A stretch of DNA of 64,000 bases from Luscinia megarhynchos (GCA_034336665.1 CM067564.1:41740975-41804974), one strand, 5' to 3'. Numbered from the stretch's first letter, positions 9,612-21,652 are shown. A program made the numbers and translations. The notes: a model not told the origin generated them from the letters alone.

Positions 9612-10050
9612 CCTGGGATCAGCCCTGGGATTGGGATTTGAGCTGGGATCAGTGCTGGGATTGGGGTTGGGATTGGCCCTGGGATTTGGACCACTGCTGG
9701 GACTGACCCTGGGGTCAGGGTTGGGATTGATGCTGGGATTGGAGTTGGGATCAATGCTGGGATAGCACTGGAATTGGGGTTGGGATCAGCACTGGGATCA
9801 GGCTACAACTGGAATTTTGATTGAGGTTGGGATCAGGCTGGGATTGGGATTGGGGTTGGGATCAGAGCTGGGATCAGGGCAGGACTGGGATTGGGATCAA
9901 TGATGGGATTGGGACTGGGATCAGGGCAGGACTGGGACTGGGATCAGTGCTGGGATCAGTGCTGGGATTAGGACTGGGATCAGACTGGCATTGGGACTGG
10001 GATGAGGCTGGGATCAGACTGGGATCAGAGCTGGGATCAGGGCAGGACTG
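9612..10050. repeat. CTGGGATCAG/CTGGGATTGG degenerate minisatellite
   Basis: Variable 12-18 bp units built from CTGGGATCAG and TTGGGATTGG. It resembles the array at 28740-29830. Confidence 0.85.
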
Positions 10051-10084
10051 GCCCCCCGGGCCCCCCAGCACACAAAGCCCCGCA

Positions 10085-10215
10085 GCGTGCGGGGCCGGGC
10101 GGCTCCCGGGGGGTTCCCGAGGGTCCCGGGGGGTTTCCGGGGGGTTCCCGGGGGGTTTCCGGGGGGTTCCCGGGGGGCTCCAGGGGGTCCCGGGGGGCTC
10201 CAGGGGGTCCCGGGC
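10085..10215. repeat. 15-bp G-rich repeat GGGGGGTTCCCGGGG-like
   Basis: Eight or so copies of a GGTTCCCGGGGGGTTTCC-type unit, very G-rich on the plus strand. Confidence 0.85.
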
Positions 10216-10429
10216 CCCTCCCGATCCCCCGGGGCCGCCCAGCGCGGCTCGGCAGCGGCTCCGGCCGTGAGTCACAGCAGTGACAAAAATACCCCGGGGC
10301 TGCGGGGGCGGCGGGGACGCGGCTGCCGCGGGAGCGCGCCCGGGGCCACCGTGGGAACCGCGGGGACGCGCAGCAGAGCCGGGAGCGCGCCCGGGCAGCG
10401 CCCGGGATCCCGCGGCCTCTGCACCACGG

Positions 10430-11356
10430 CATCCCCAGCTCCTGCATCCCCAGTTCCTGCATCCCAAATTACTGCCCTGCATCCCCAATTCCTGCCCTGC
10501 ATCCCCAGTTCCTGCATCCCCAGTTCCTGCCCTGCATCCCCAATTCCTGCATCTCCAATTCCTGCATCCCAAATTCCTGCATCCCCAATTCCTGCCCTGC
10601 ACCCCCAGTTCCTGCATCCCCAGTTCCTGCATCCCTAATTCCTGCATCCCCAATTCCTGCCCTGCATCCCAAACTCCTGCCTTGCATCCCCAGTTCCTGC
10701 ATCCCAAATTACTGCATCCCCAGTTCCTGCATCCCCAGTTCCTGCATCCCCAGTTCCTGCCCTGCACCCCCAGTTCCTGCATCCCCAGTTCCTGCATCCC
10801 CAGTTCCTGCCCTGCATCCCCAGTTCCTGCCCTGCATCCCCAGTTCCTGCATCCCAAATTACTGCATCCCCAGTTCCTGCATCCCCAATTCCTGCCCTGC
10901 ACCCCCCAGTTCCTGCATCCCCAGTTCCTGCATCCCCAATTCCTGCCCTGCATCCCAAACTCCTGCATCCTGAATTACTGTCCTGCATCCCCAATTCCTG
11001 CATCACAAATTCCTGTCCTGCACCCCGAATTCCTGTCCTGCATCCCAAATTACTGCATCACGAATTACTGCCCTGCATCCAGAATTCCTGCATCCCAAAT
11101 TCCTGCATCCCAAATTCCTGTCCTGCACCCCCCAATCCCTGCCCTGCACCCCCAATTCCTGCCCTGCATCCCAAACTCCTGCATCCCAAATTCCCTGCCC
11201 TGCACCCCAATCCCTTCCCTGCACTCCCAATCCCTGCCCTGCACCCCAATTCCTGCCCTGCACCCCCAATCCCTGCCCTGCACCCCAATCCCTGCCCTGC
11301 ACTCCCAATCCCTGCCCTGCACCCCCAATCCCTGCCCTGCACCCCAATCCCTGCCC
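10430..11356. repeat. 15/20-bp minisatellite CCCCAGTTCCTGCAT
   Basis: About 50-60 copies of CATCCCCAGTTCCTG alternating with a 20-bp version that adds CCCTG. Variants are CCCCAATT, CCCAAATTA and, at the right end, CACCCCAATCCCTGCC. Confidence 0.95.
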
Positions 11357-11569
11357 CAGTTCCACGTGGCTCCCCAGCCCCAGCTCCCCACGGCCTCCCC
11401 CCGTTCCCGGCGTGTCCCGGCTGCCGGTGCCCCGTTCCCGGGGGGCAGCCCCGGCCCCCCCGCGCTCCCGGGCAGGTGCTGAGCTCGGGAATGTGCCGAG
11501 GCAGCAGCGAGGCCCCCGGGACGCGGGTCAGCGATTCCCGGCAGCGCGGCATCTCGGCAGGGAGGGGAC

Positions 11570-12178
11570 TGCAGTGTCCCCGTGTCCCCGTTTCTCCGTG
11601 TTCCCTCCTGTGTCCTGCACCCGTGTCCCTGCCTCCCTGTGTCCCCGTGTCCCCCTGTCCTGCACCCCTGTGTCCCTGTGTCCTTGCATCCCTGTGTCCC
11701 TCTGTCCTGCATCCCTGTGTCCCTGCTTCCTGTGTCCCTGTGTCCCCATGTCCCTGCACCCTGTGTCCCTGCACCCCGGGATCCCTGTGTCCCTGTGTCC
11801 CCGTGTCCCTCTGTCCTGCACCCCTGTGTCCCTGTGTCCTGGCATCCCTGTGTCCCTGCTTCCTGTGTCCCTGTGTCCCCATGTCCCCGTGTCCCTGTGT
11901 TCCCATATCCTGTTCCCCCATTTCCTGCATCCCAGCATTCCACATCCTGATGTCCCTGTGTCCCCGTGTCCTCATGTCCCCATGTCCCTGTGTCCCCATG
12001 TCCCCATGTCCCTGTGTCCCTGTGTCCCCATACTCCTGTATCCCTGTGTCCCCATGTCCCTGTGTCCCCGTGTCCCCATGTCCCCGTGTCCCCGTGTCCC
12101 TGTGTTCCCACATCCTGTTCCCCCATTTCCTGTGTCCCTGTGTCCCAGCATTCCACGTCCTCATGTCCCCATGTCCCC
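11570..12178. repeat. TGTCCCTG/TGTCCCC short-unit array
   Basis: Near-continuous CCCTGTGTCCCCGTGTCC words (8-9 bp period) with inserted CATCCTGTTCCCCCATTTCC segments that recur near 11905 and 12110. Confidence 0.9.
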
Positions 12179-12189
12179 ACCCCCAGCAC

Positions 12190-12800
12190 CACCAGCCTGC
12201 AGCTGCTGCCACATCTGGATCCATGCCCACATCCGGGTCCACAACTGCACAACTGGGTCACAACTGCACCTGTGTGCACCACATCTGCACCCACGGCAAC
12301 ATCTGGATCCACGCCCACAACTGCATCCATGGCAACATCTGCATCCCTGCCCAAAACTGCAGCCACAGCAACATCTGCATCCCTGCCCACATCTGGATCC
12401 GTGCCCACATCCGGGTCCACAACTGCACAACTGGGTCACAACTGCACCACATCTGGATCCACGCCCACATCTGGATCCAGGGCCACAGCTGCCACCGTGC
12501 CCACACCTGGATCTGCAGCCACATGCCACATCTGCACCCACGGCAACATCTGGATCCACGCCCACAACTGCATCCATGGCAACATCTGCATCCCTGCCCA
12601 AAACTGCAGCCACAGCAACATCTGCATCCCTGCCCACATCTGGATCCGTGCCCAAAACTGTAGCCACAGCAACATCTGCATCCCTGCCCACATCTGGATC
12701 CATGCCCAAAGCTGCAGCTGCGCACACATCTGCATCAACTGCGTCTGCAGCCACGACCACATCTGGATCCACAAATCCCATCTGGATCCACAAATCCCCC
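12190..12800. repeat. Composite CATCTGGATCC/ACAACTGCATCC minisatellite
   Basis: Units of about 15-18 bp (CACATCTGGATCC, CCACAACTGCATCC). A larger duplication is visible: the block near 12265-12400 recurs near 12525-12655. Confidence 0.9.
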
Positions 12801-13049
12801 TGCCCACATCTGCACCAGCGCCAGCATCTGGAGGGGAGCAGCAATCCCCGAATTCTGGCTCAGGGGCACCGTTACAGCCGGGGGGGGAGGGGATGCAGGA
12901 TCCACCTTGGAATTGTGAATCACGGAATAATTACCCAAAAATGGGCCCTGAGCTCCGGAGCTGCAATCAGGGAAATCACAGGAGTTCCAGGGAATTTTAA
13001 TATCCAGAGATGTTCACGGGAACGGGTTCAAACAGGGGGATCCATCCGG

Positions 13050-13360
13050 GAGACAAGCCCACATCCAGCCAACCCCACATCCAGCCAGCCCCACATCCAA
13101 CCTCACATCCAACCAACCCCACATCCAGCCAGCCCCACATCCAGCCTGAATCCAACCTGAATCCAGCCCCACATCCAGCCAACCCCACATCCAACCTCAC
13201 ATCCAACCCCACATCCAGCCAACCCCACATCCAACCAACCCCACATCCAGCCTGAATCCAACCTGAATCCAACCTGAATTCAACCCCACATCCAACCTGA
13301 ATCCAGCCTGAATCCAGCCCCACATCCAACCTGAATCCAGCCCCACACCCACCCTGCATC
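13050..13360. repeat. CCACATCCAGCCAACC minisatellite
   Basis: About 16-bp units, changing to CCTGAATCCAAC units at the right. Confidence 0.92.
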
Positions 13361-13572
13361 CCCTGGGATCTCCTGGGATCTTTCAGAATCACCCAGGATC
13401 TCTCTATATCCCACAGGATATAGACTCTGTATCCCCCGGGATTTCTGGGTGTCCCCAGGATCTCTGGGTTCCCTCACGATCTCCGGGTACGGCCGCACCC
13501 CCCGGTCCCTCCAGCTGCTGCCCCCAGCCCCCCCTGGATCCCCTCGGACCCCCCCCAGCCCCCCGGCCGTAC

Positions 13573-13682
13573 CTCCCGCTGCATGACGAGCTCCTTGGTG
13601 AAGAGCGTGGCCTCCTCGCTGAAGGGCTCCCCCTCCTGCGCCAGCCCCGGCGCGTTCCGGGCACCGCGCGGGCACTCGATCC
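13573..13682 (-). CDS. SND1: SND1 coding exon, SN-like domain 4 middle
   Basis: Encodes [20 protein letters not shown] then [16 protein letters not shown]: 110 nt, two bases completing a Gly codon plus 36 codons. The acceptor CGCAG precedes 13682 and the donor GTACGG starts at 13572. This is the first SND1 exon 5' of the LRRC4-bearing intron, so the intron 1642..13572 (11.9 kb) holds LRRC4 on the opposite strand. Confidence 0.96.
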
Positions 13683-13734
13683 CTGCGGGACAGCGCGGCC
13701 GTCAGGGCACCGCGGGGGCACCGGGGAGGGGACA

Positions 13735-14050
13735 GCGGGGGTGCAGGGGACAGCGGGGTGGCACCCAGCGAGGGGACACCGGGGATGGCAGCCGGGGATG
13801 GCACCATGGGAATGGGACAGCGGGGGTGGCACCCAGGGAGGGGACACTGGCAATGAAGGGGACACCGGGAATAGCACCCAGGGAGGGGACACTGGGAATG
13901 GCATCCTGGGAATGTCACCCTGGGAATGAAGGGGACACTGGAAATGTCATCCCAGGAATGGGACACTGGGAATGAAGAGGACAGCGGGGTGGTAGCCAGG
14001 GAGGGGACTGAGGGGACACTGCGAATGGCACCCTGGGAGTGAAAGGGACA
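13735..14050. repeat. GGGAATGGCACCC/GGGGACACT degenerate array
   Basis: Loose units of about 26 bp combining GGGAATGGCACCC, AGGGAGGGGACACTGG and related words. Confidence 0.8.
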
Positions 14051-14126
14051 CTGGGAACTAGGGAGATGTGGGGAGCTCCGGGAGGGTCAAGGGGTGGCAC
14101 AGCTGTGGGAGAGACTGGGAACAGCA

Positions 14127-14415
14127 GGGATGGGGACACAGGGACACACAGGGATGGGGACACAGGGACACACAGGGATGGGGACACAGGGTCAAGGAGA
14201 GATGGGGACACAGGGACACACAGGGATGGGGACACAGGGTCAAGGAGAGATGGGGACACAGGGACACACAGGGATGGGGACACAGGGACACACAGGGATG
14301 GGGACACGGGGACACACAGGGATGGGGACACAGGGTCAAGGACAGATGGGGACACGGGGACACACAGGGATGGGGACACAGGGACACACAGGGATGGGGA
14401 CACAGGGACACATCC
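14127..14415. repeat. 24-bp minisatellite (GGGACACACAGGGATGGGGA + CACA)
   Basis: About 11 copies; some units replace GGGACACA with GGGTCAAGGAGAGAT. Confidence 0.93.
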
Positions 14416-14494
14416 AGGCCCCCATCCAGACCCCTCTGTCACAGCCCCTCCCCTGCCCCCGGGATCCCCAGCCCTGGCTGGGAGCAGAGGGAAG

Positions 14495-14560
14495 TCCTGC
14501 ATTATTAATGATCATTTACATAATTTGCATAATGAATGAAGCGCTGGGAATTGCAGCTCC
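14495..14560. promoter_or_regulatory. AT-rich island with octamer and homeodomain words
   Basis: A 43-bp AT-rich stretch in otherwise GC-rich repeats. It holds ATTTGCAT (14523-14530, POU octamer reverse complement), the palindrome AATGATCATT (14507-14516) and TTAATG. It is a candidate conserved enhancer core by composition only. Confidence 0.35.
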
Positions 14561-14854
14561 AAGCCAGAGCCACGAGTGAGGAGCTGGCACATTCCCAGGG
14601 CCACGCCAGTGTCACCAACACCCAGGGACACAAGGACACAGATCCTGCCCAGAGCAGCTGGGAATGAGCAGAGCCCATCCTGAGCCCAACCCTGGCTCTG
14701 ATCCTGACCCAGCGCTAATCCCGAATTTCCCCAGCAAGGAGCATCCCCCAGTGCTGCACTGGGAATGGGAATGGGAATGGGAATGGGGGGCTGGAGCTGC
14801 CGTTCCTCCTCCATGGAAGGGGCCAGGAGGGCTCAGGGACCACAATGGGATCCA

Positions 14855-15555
14855 CAATGGAAATTACAATGGAATTCACAATGGGAACCAGAATGGGATC
14901 TACAGTGGAATCCACAATGGAATCCACAATGGAATCCACAATGGAGTTCACAATGGCATTCACAATGGAATCCACAATGGGATCTACTATGGAAATCACA
15001 ATGGAATTCACAATGGGATCCAGAATGGGATCTACAGTGGAATCCACAATGGAATCCACAATGGAATTCACAATGGAATCCACAATGGAGTTCAAATGGA
15101 GTTCACAATGGAGTTCACAATGGAATCCACAATGGAGTTCACAGTGGCATTCAGAATGGAATCCACAATGGAGTTCACAATGGAATTCAGAGTGGAAGTC
15201 ACATTGGGATCCACAATGGAATCCACAATGGGATTCGCAGCGGAATCCACAGTGGTATCCACAATGGATTCACAATGGGATCCACAATGGGATCCACAAT
15301 GGGATCCACAATGGGATCCACAATGGAACCCACAGTGGGATCCACAGTGGGATCCACAATGGAATCCACAATGGAATTCACAATGGGATCCACAATGGAG
15401 TTCACAATGGAACCCACAATGGGATCCACAATGGAGTTCACAATGGAACCCACAATGGGATCCACAATGGAGTTCACAATGGAACCCACAATGGGATCCA
15501 CAATGGAATCCACACTGGAATTGACAATGGATCCACAATGGGATCCACAATGGGA
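14855..15555. repeat. 12-bp minisatellite AATGGGATCCAC
   Basis: About 58 copies of AATGGRATYCAC with variants GAGTTCAC, GAACCCAC and GTGG. Because 12 is divisible by three, it stays open in several frames (HNGI / NGVH type peptides); not coding. Confidence 0.95.
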
Positions 15556-15624
15556 TCCACACCAGCCCTTTATCAGCAGCAGTTGATCCCAGCCCGGCTG
15601 CGCCGCACGCCCGGGAGGCCGTGG

Positions 15625-15842
15625 GGGATTAACGAGGGGTGGGGGATTAACGAGGGGTGGGGGATTAACGAGGGGTGCGGATTAACGAGGGGTGGGGGAT
15701 TAACGAGGGGTGCGGGGATTAACGAGGGATGGGGGGATTAACGAGGGATGGGGGGATTAACGAGGGGCGGGGGGATTAACGAGGGGTGCGGATTAACGAG
15801 GGGTGCGGATTAACGAGGGGTGCGGATTAACGAGGGGTGCGG
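15625..15842. repeat. 17-bp array GGGGGATTAACGAGGGG
   Basis: About 12-13 copies with length variation from the G runs (15-18 bp). Every unit carries GGATTA, the reverse complement of TAATCC. Confidence 0.93.
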
Positions 15843-15984
15843 CTGCAGCGCTGCATTCCCCCCCAGGGGTTCCCAGACAATTCCAGCACAGTCCTGCCTG
15901 CCCAGGGCCTGGGGCCGCTCCCACCCTGGAACCAGCCCTGCAGGGATGGGGGCACGAATCCCACAGTGTCCCAGAGGGTCCTGC

Positions 15985-16260
15985 GGCACCCTGAGCCTCC
16001 CTCAGCCTCCCATGGACTTCCCAGAACATCCCAGAGCATCCCATGGACATCCCTGAGCATCCCTCAGCTTCCCACGGACATCCCAGAGCATTCCTGGCTG
16101 TCCCTCAGCATCCCATGGACATCCCAGAGCTTCCCTGAGCTTCCCACGGACATCCCAGAGCATCCCAGAGCATCCTTCAGCTTCCCACGGACACTCCAGA
16201 GCATTCCTGGGTGTCCCTCAGCATCCCAAGGCATCCCAGATTGTCCCACAGCACCCCTGG
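15985..16260. repeat. CATCCCAGAGCATCCC degenerate array
   Basis: Repeats of CCCATGGACATCCCAGAGC and CTTCCCACGGACATCCC with about 19-30 bp spacing. Confidence 0.8.
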
Positions 16261-16734
16261 AGGATCCTGCAGCAGGATTCCAGGAGGAATTCCTCTCCTG
16301 CCAGTGGGAACAGACAGAACTGATCTTCAGGGAGCATCCCTGGGAGCCAGGGCCCCTCCAGCCTTGATTCCAGGGATTTGCCCCTCGCTGTGCCGGGGCC
16401 GGGTCTGGGTGGCTGCGGGCAGGGAAGGGGATGAGTGCCAGGGATCGGCCCCCTGCTGCACGGACGGATTTTGGGGGCAGGGGAGCTGAGCTGGAGGAGG
16501 GGACAGCCAGGAGCTGCGGGAGTGGGGCTGGAATCCCCAGGCCGGGAACGCTCACACAGGGGAAAACTCGGGGCAAACTCCAGATTGCCGCCCTGCCTCC
16601 CAACTCCACGGCTCCCAGGGAAGGCTTGGGACCCCTGGGAGCCACTGGGCCACTCCAACATCCCCGGGGTGCCCCCTCGTCCCTGGGGAGCTCTCCTGCT
16701 CCCAGCCTCCCGCTCCGGGAGCGCCGGGCTCCCG

Positions 16735-16935
16735 AGCCTTGCCGGGATTAACGCGCCGCTGTTTGCACATATTTATAGTGCTCTGGCAGATCTATTTTAG
16801 CTGGAAAGCCGGGATGAGCTCCCTCGGGAGCATCCCTGGAGTCACATTTTAAGGGACTTGGCATCTCTTTCTGGTGCTCATTTGCATTTGATATCCATAA
16901 AAAAGGCAGGCGTTGATAAAAGGCGGATATTTATC
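16735..16935. promoter_or_regulatory. AT-rich unique island with octamer and MEF2-like words
   Basis: Non-repetitive sequence with TATTTATAG, TCTATTTTAG (MEF2-like, one base short), ATTTGCAT (16880-16887), GATATCCATAAAAAAG and GATAAAAGG. The mix stands out from the surrounding GC-rich arrays and resembles a conserved non-coding element. Conservation has not been tested. Confidence 0.35.
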
Positions 16936-17099
16936 CTATTCCTGGCTTGGCAGAGGAGGGTTGGGAATGGCACCGGGGAGAAATCCAACAAAAACCAGGG
17001 AAAATAAAAGCCAGGAGGTCCCGCTGGGATTGTGGGATTCTATGGGATGGATGGTCTTGGGATCAATCCCTGCTAGAACAGAGCGGGCTGCAGCAGGAA

Positions 17100-17210
17100 T
17101 CCCAATGGAGCAGGAATTCCCAGGGAGCAGGAATCCATTCCCATGGAGCAGGAATTCATTCCCAGGGAGCAGGAATCCATTCCCAGGGAGCAGGGACCTC
17201 CAAAGAGAAC
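17100..17210. repeat. GGAGCAGGAATTCATTCCCA short array
   Basis: About five copies of a roughly 21-bp unit (GGAGCAGGAATCCATTCCC variants). Confidence 0.88.
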
Positions 17211-17424
17211 CATGGAGCAGGGATCACAGCCCCAGCAGACATCCCAGCACCCATGGGAGCAGAGATGGAGTCCCCACTTCCCGAAGGACACATTCCCAAC
17301 TCCAGGAACAAAGGGATGGACAAAGAATCCCTGACTCCATCCTTGCTCCCCCCAGGATAAACACTCCCCGTGTGGGAGTCACTCCCACCTCTCCCATTGT
17401 TTGGTCCTGGCACTGGGATCCTTG

Positions 17425-17695
17425 AAACACCAATGGAATTCTTCCTCATCCTCATCCCCACTCTCATTCTAATCCTCATCCTATCATCATCTCCATTCCC
17501 ATTCCCATTCCCATCCTCATCCTCATCCTCATCCCATTTCCATCTTCATCCCATTCCAATTCTCATTCTGACCCTCATCCTGTTGCCATCCCCATTCCCA
17601 TCCTTATCCTCATCTTGCTCTGCATTCTCAATCCATCTTCATCCCATTCCCATTCCCATTCCCATTCCCATTCCCATTCCCATCCCCATCCCTCT
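17425..17695. repeat. CATTCC/CATCCTCATC pyrimidine-rich array
   Basis: Low-complexity mixture of TCATCC and CATTCC hexamers; a pure CATTCC run lies at 17643-17685. Confidence 0.9.
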
Positions 17696-17861
17696 GTTCC
17701 CTCCCTTCTCCTCTCCAGTGGGATTTGTGCTTCCCCACCTGCTCCCAGGATCTTTGGGTGGGATCATCCTTCCCAATCCCAACCTGCCCGACCCCCCCAG
17801 CCCGACCCAGCACTGATTGGGACAATTTATCCTGGGATTCCCTCGATCCAGGGAATCCTGG

Positions 17862-19110
17862 ATCCTGTGCCAAACCAGGGAATCTTCCAGTGCCAGCCCA
17901 GGGACTGTTCCAGTTCCAAACCAGGGAATGTTCCTGTGCCAAACCAGGGAATGTTCCCGTGCCAAACCAGGGAATGTTCCCGTTCCAGACCAGAGAATGT
18001 TCCCATTCCAGGCCAGGGAATATTCCCATGCCAAACCAGGGAATGTTCCTGTGCCAAACCAGGGAATGTTCCTGTGCCAAACCAGGGAATGGTCCCGTGC
18101 CAAACCAGAGACTGTTCCCGTGGCAAACCAGGGACTGTTCCCGTGCCAAACCAGGGACTGTTCCCGTGCCAAACCAGGGAATGTTCCAGTTCCAAACCAG
18201 GGAATGTTCCTGTGCCAAACCAGGGAATGTTCCCATGCCAAACCAGGGACTGTTCCCGTGCCAAACCAGGGAATGTTCCCGTGCCAAACCAGGGAATGTT
18301 CCCGTGCCAAACCAGGCACTGTTCCCGTGGCAAACCAGGGAATGTTCCAGTTCCAAACCAGGGAAAGTTCCTGTGCCAAACCAGGGAATGTTCCTGTGCC
18401 AAACCAGGGAATGTTCCCGTTCCAAACCAGGGAATGTGTCCGTTCCAAACCAGGGAATGTTCCCGTTCCAAACCAGGGAATGTTCCAGTTCCAAACCAGG
18501 GACTGTTCCCGTTCCAAACCAGGGAATGTTCCTGTGCCAAACCAGGGAATGTTCCCGTTCCAAACCAGGGAATGTTCCCGTTCCAAACCAGGGAATGTTC
18601 CAGTTCCAAACCAGGGACTGTTCCCGTGCCAAACCAGGGAATGTTCCTGTGCCAAACCAGGGAATGTTCCCGTTCCAAACCAGGGAATGTGTCCGTTCCA
18701 AACCAGGGAATGTGTCCGTGCCAAACCAGGGAATGTTCCCGTGCCAAACCAGGGAATGTTCCCGTGCCAAACCAGGGACTGTTCCCGTGCCAAACCAGGG
18801 AATGTTCCAGTTCCAAACCAGGGAATGTTCCCATGCCAAACCAGGGACTGTTCCAGTTCCAAACCACGGAATGTTCCCATGCCAAACCAGGGAATGTTCC
18901 CGTGCCAAACCAGGGACTGTTCCCATGCCAAACCAGGCACTGTTCCCGTGCCAAACCAGGCACTGTTCCCGTGCCAAACCAGGGAATGTTCCCGTGCCAA
19001 ACCAGGGAATGTTCCCGTGCCAAACCAGGGACTGTTCCCGTGCCAGCCCAGGGAATGTTCCAGTTCCAAACCAGGGACTGTTCCCGTGCCAGCCCAGAGA
19101 ACATTCCCAC
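17862..19110. repeat. 23-bp minisatellite (CAAACCAGGGAATGTTCCCG + TGC)
   Basis: About 54 copies. The last bases vary among CGTGC, CTGTGC, CGTTC and AGTTC, and AATG alternates with ACTG. It stays open in all frames, giving long spurious repeats of [17 protein letters not shown] and [12 protein letters not shown]. It ends about 25-55 bp from an SND1 donor. Confidence 0.96.
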
Positions 19111-19166
19111 ACCAGCCCAGAGATCATTCCCGCGCCATGCAGGCACGCCCCGCGCCAGCCGCTCAC

Positions 19167-19308
19167 CTGCCAGCAGGAAGGTGATGAGGCAGGTCTCCTT
19201 GGGCAGGAAGAGCTTGAGGCGGGAGCCGCTGAACACGTACTCCACCACGGCCTCGCAGCGGCCGGCGCGCTGCAGGAAGGGCAGGAACTGCTTCGCCTTC
19301 TGCGTGTC
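19167..19308 (-). CDS. SND1: SND1 coding exon, start of SN-like domain 4
   Basis: Forty-seven codons plus one base, beginning [20 protein letters not shown] and continuing [27 protein letters not shown]. The acceptor CCGCAG precedes 19308 and the donor GTGAGC starts at 19166. It joins in frame to the 13573..13682 exon through a split Gly codon. Sequence is close to other vertebrate SND1 proteins. Confidence 0.96.
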
Positions 19309-19454
19309 CTGCGGGGAACGGGCACCTCAGGGACCCCGCCCGACCCGCCCGGCCCGGCCCCCAGCGATGGGGCATCTGCGGGGTCTGGGGCATTTGGGCA
19401 CGGAGCCGAGCACCACCAGCTGGGGACGGGGCCGTGCGCCCCAAACGCGCCCCA

Positions 19455-20760
19455 AACACACCCCAAACCCAAATCCCAAATCCATCCTGAAATCCCAAAC
19501 CCATCCTGAAATCCCAAATCCCTCCTGAAATCTCAAATCCATCCTGAAATCCCAAACCCATCCCGAAATCCCAAATCCATCCTGAAATCTCAAATCCATA
19601 GTGAAATCCCAAACCCATCCCGAAATCCCAAATCCATCCCAAACTAAATCCCAAATCCATCCTGAAATCCCAAACCCATCCTGAAATCCCAAACCCATCC
19701 TGAAATCCCAAATCCATCCCAAACTAAATCCCAAATCCATCCCAAAACACATCTCAAATATAGCCCAAACTAAATGCCAAATCCATCCTGAAATTCCAAA
19801 TCCATACCGAAATCCCAAATCCATCCCAAAACACATCTCAGATATAGCCCAAAATAAATCCCAAATCCATCCCCAAATCGAAAATCCATCCCAAAACACA
19901 TCTGAAATGTAGCCCAAAATAAATCCCAAATCCATCCCCAAATCCCAAATCCATCCCTAAACACATCTCAAACATAGCCAAAAATGCATCCCAAATCCAT
20001 CCCAAACCCATCCCAAATATATCTCAAAATTCATCCCAAATCCATCCCAAAATGTATCCCAAATCATCCCAAAATCCCAAAAGGATCCCAAAACACATCT
20101 CAAGTATGTCCCAAAATGCATCCCAGATCTATCCCAAAATCCCAAATATATCCCAAAATAAATCCCAAATCTCTCCCAAATATATCCCAAAATGCACCCC
20201 AAAATCCCAAGTATATCCCCAAATCAAATGCAAAAAATATCTCAAAACACATCTCAAATCCATCCCAAAATCCATCCCAAAACCCAAAGTATATTCTGAA
20301 ATCCATCCCAAACCCATCCCAAAAATATCCCAAAACACATCTCAAAATATACTTTAAAACACATCTCAAAATACATCCAAAAAATCCCAAATACGTCCAA
20401 AACCAAATCCTAAATATATCCCAAAACGAAACCCAAACACATCCCAAATCCAGCCAAAATCCATCCAAAATTCATCCCTAAACTCATCCTCAAATCCATC
20501 CAAAAATAATCCCTAAACTCATCCTCAAATCCATCCAAAATTCATCCCTAAACCCATCCCCAAATCCATCCAAAATCCCAAATCCAGCCAAAATCCATCC
20601 CTAAACTCATCCCCCAACCCACACCAAAATCCATCCCTAAATCCATCCCCAAATCCATCCAAAATCCATTCAAAATCCATCCCTAAACCCATTCCCAAGT
20701 CCACACCAAAATCCATACCAAAACCCCCAGTTCATCCCAAACACAAACCAAAATCCCAAA
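19455..20760. repeat. AAATCCCAAATCCATCC minisatellite
   Basis: A 1.3-kb A/C-rich array, about 17-19 bp units (AAATCCATCCTGAAATCCC). It drifts rightwards into CCCAAATATATCCCAAAA and then AAATCCATCCCTAAA variants. Confidence 0.93.
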
Positions 20761-20954
20761 TGCACCCCAAAATCCCCCAAACCCTTGAAAATGTTGATGA
20801 ATGGAGGAAAAGCTGAGGAGCTGTGCTGGGAGCTGTGGGACCCCCAGACTCCCTCAGCAGAGCTGGGCAGTCCCAGGGGGCAACTCCCACTTTATTTACC
20901 CACAGAAAACAGGGAAAATCCCCCCAGCAGCTCCCAAAAAACAGCACTGTGTGG

Positions 20955-21530
20955 GGTTGGTCCCGTTTATAAATCAAATGTGAGATTTACCCCGTTTGAT
21001 ACAATGAATGTGGGGTTGATCCCGTTTATAAAACAAATGTGAGATTTATCCCATTTGATAAAACAAACATGGGGTTGATCCCGTTTGATAACACAAACAT
21101 GGGATTTATCCCATTTATAGAACAAATGTGGGATTTATCCCATCTATAAAACAAACATGGGGTTGATACCATTTGATAAAACAAACATGGGGTAGATTCC
21201 ATTTGATAACACAAACATGGGATTTATCCCATTTATGACACAAACATGGGGTTGATCCCGTTGATAACACAAATTTTGGATTGATCCCATTTATGACACA
21301 AATTTTGGATTGATCCCGTTGATAACACAAGTTTTGGATTTATCCCATTCATGACACAAATTTTGGATTGATCCCATTGATAACACAAATTTTGGATTGA
21401 TCCCATTCATGACACAAATTTTGAAATGATCCCGTTGATAACACAAATTTTGGATTGATCCCACTGATAACACAAATTTTGGATTGATCCCATTTATGAC
21501 CCAAATTTTGGATTGATCCCGTTGACGACA
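20955..21530. repeat. About 29-bp array (ATAACACAAATTTTGG + ATTGATCCCGTTG)
   Basis: About 20 copies, more AT-rich than its neighbours. Left copies carry ACAAATGTGGGATTTATCCC and right copies CACAAATTTTGGATTGATCC. It stops about 50 bp short of the donor of the 21580..21652 exon. Confidence 0.93.
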
Positions 21531-21579
21531 CGAGTGGGGCTGACCCCGCTCCCCAGCCCGTGCCCCAGCGGATCCTTAC

Positions 21580-21652
21580 CCCGGAGATGTCGGCCACCCT
21601 GTGGATGGGCACCTCCTTCTTGCTGTGCAGCCCCTTCCCGTTCTTGATGGCC
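21580..21652 (-). CDS. SND1: SND1 coding exon between SN-like domains 3 and 4
   Basis: One base completing an Arg codon plus 24 codons: [24 protein letters not shown]. The acceptor CCCAG precedes 21652 and the donor GTAAGG starts at 21579. Phases fit both neighbours. The short exon is flanked by a 29-bp array on its donor side and the large 12-bp array on its acceptor side. Confidence 0.96.

Noticed and set aside
17628..19528. Frames of 450-640 codons on both strands
   Set aside because: The 23-bp unit cycles through all three phases and lacks stop codons in every frame, so openness has no coding meaning.
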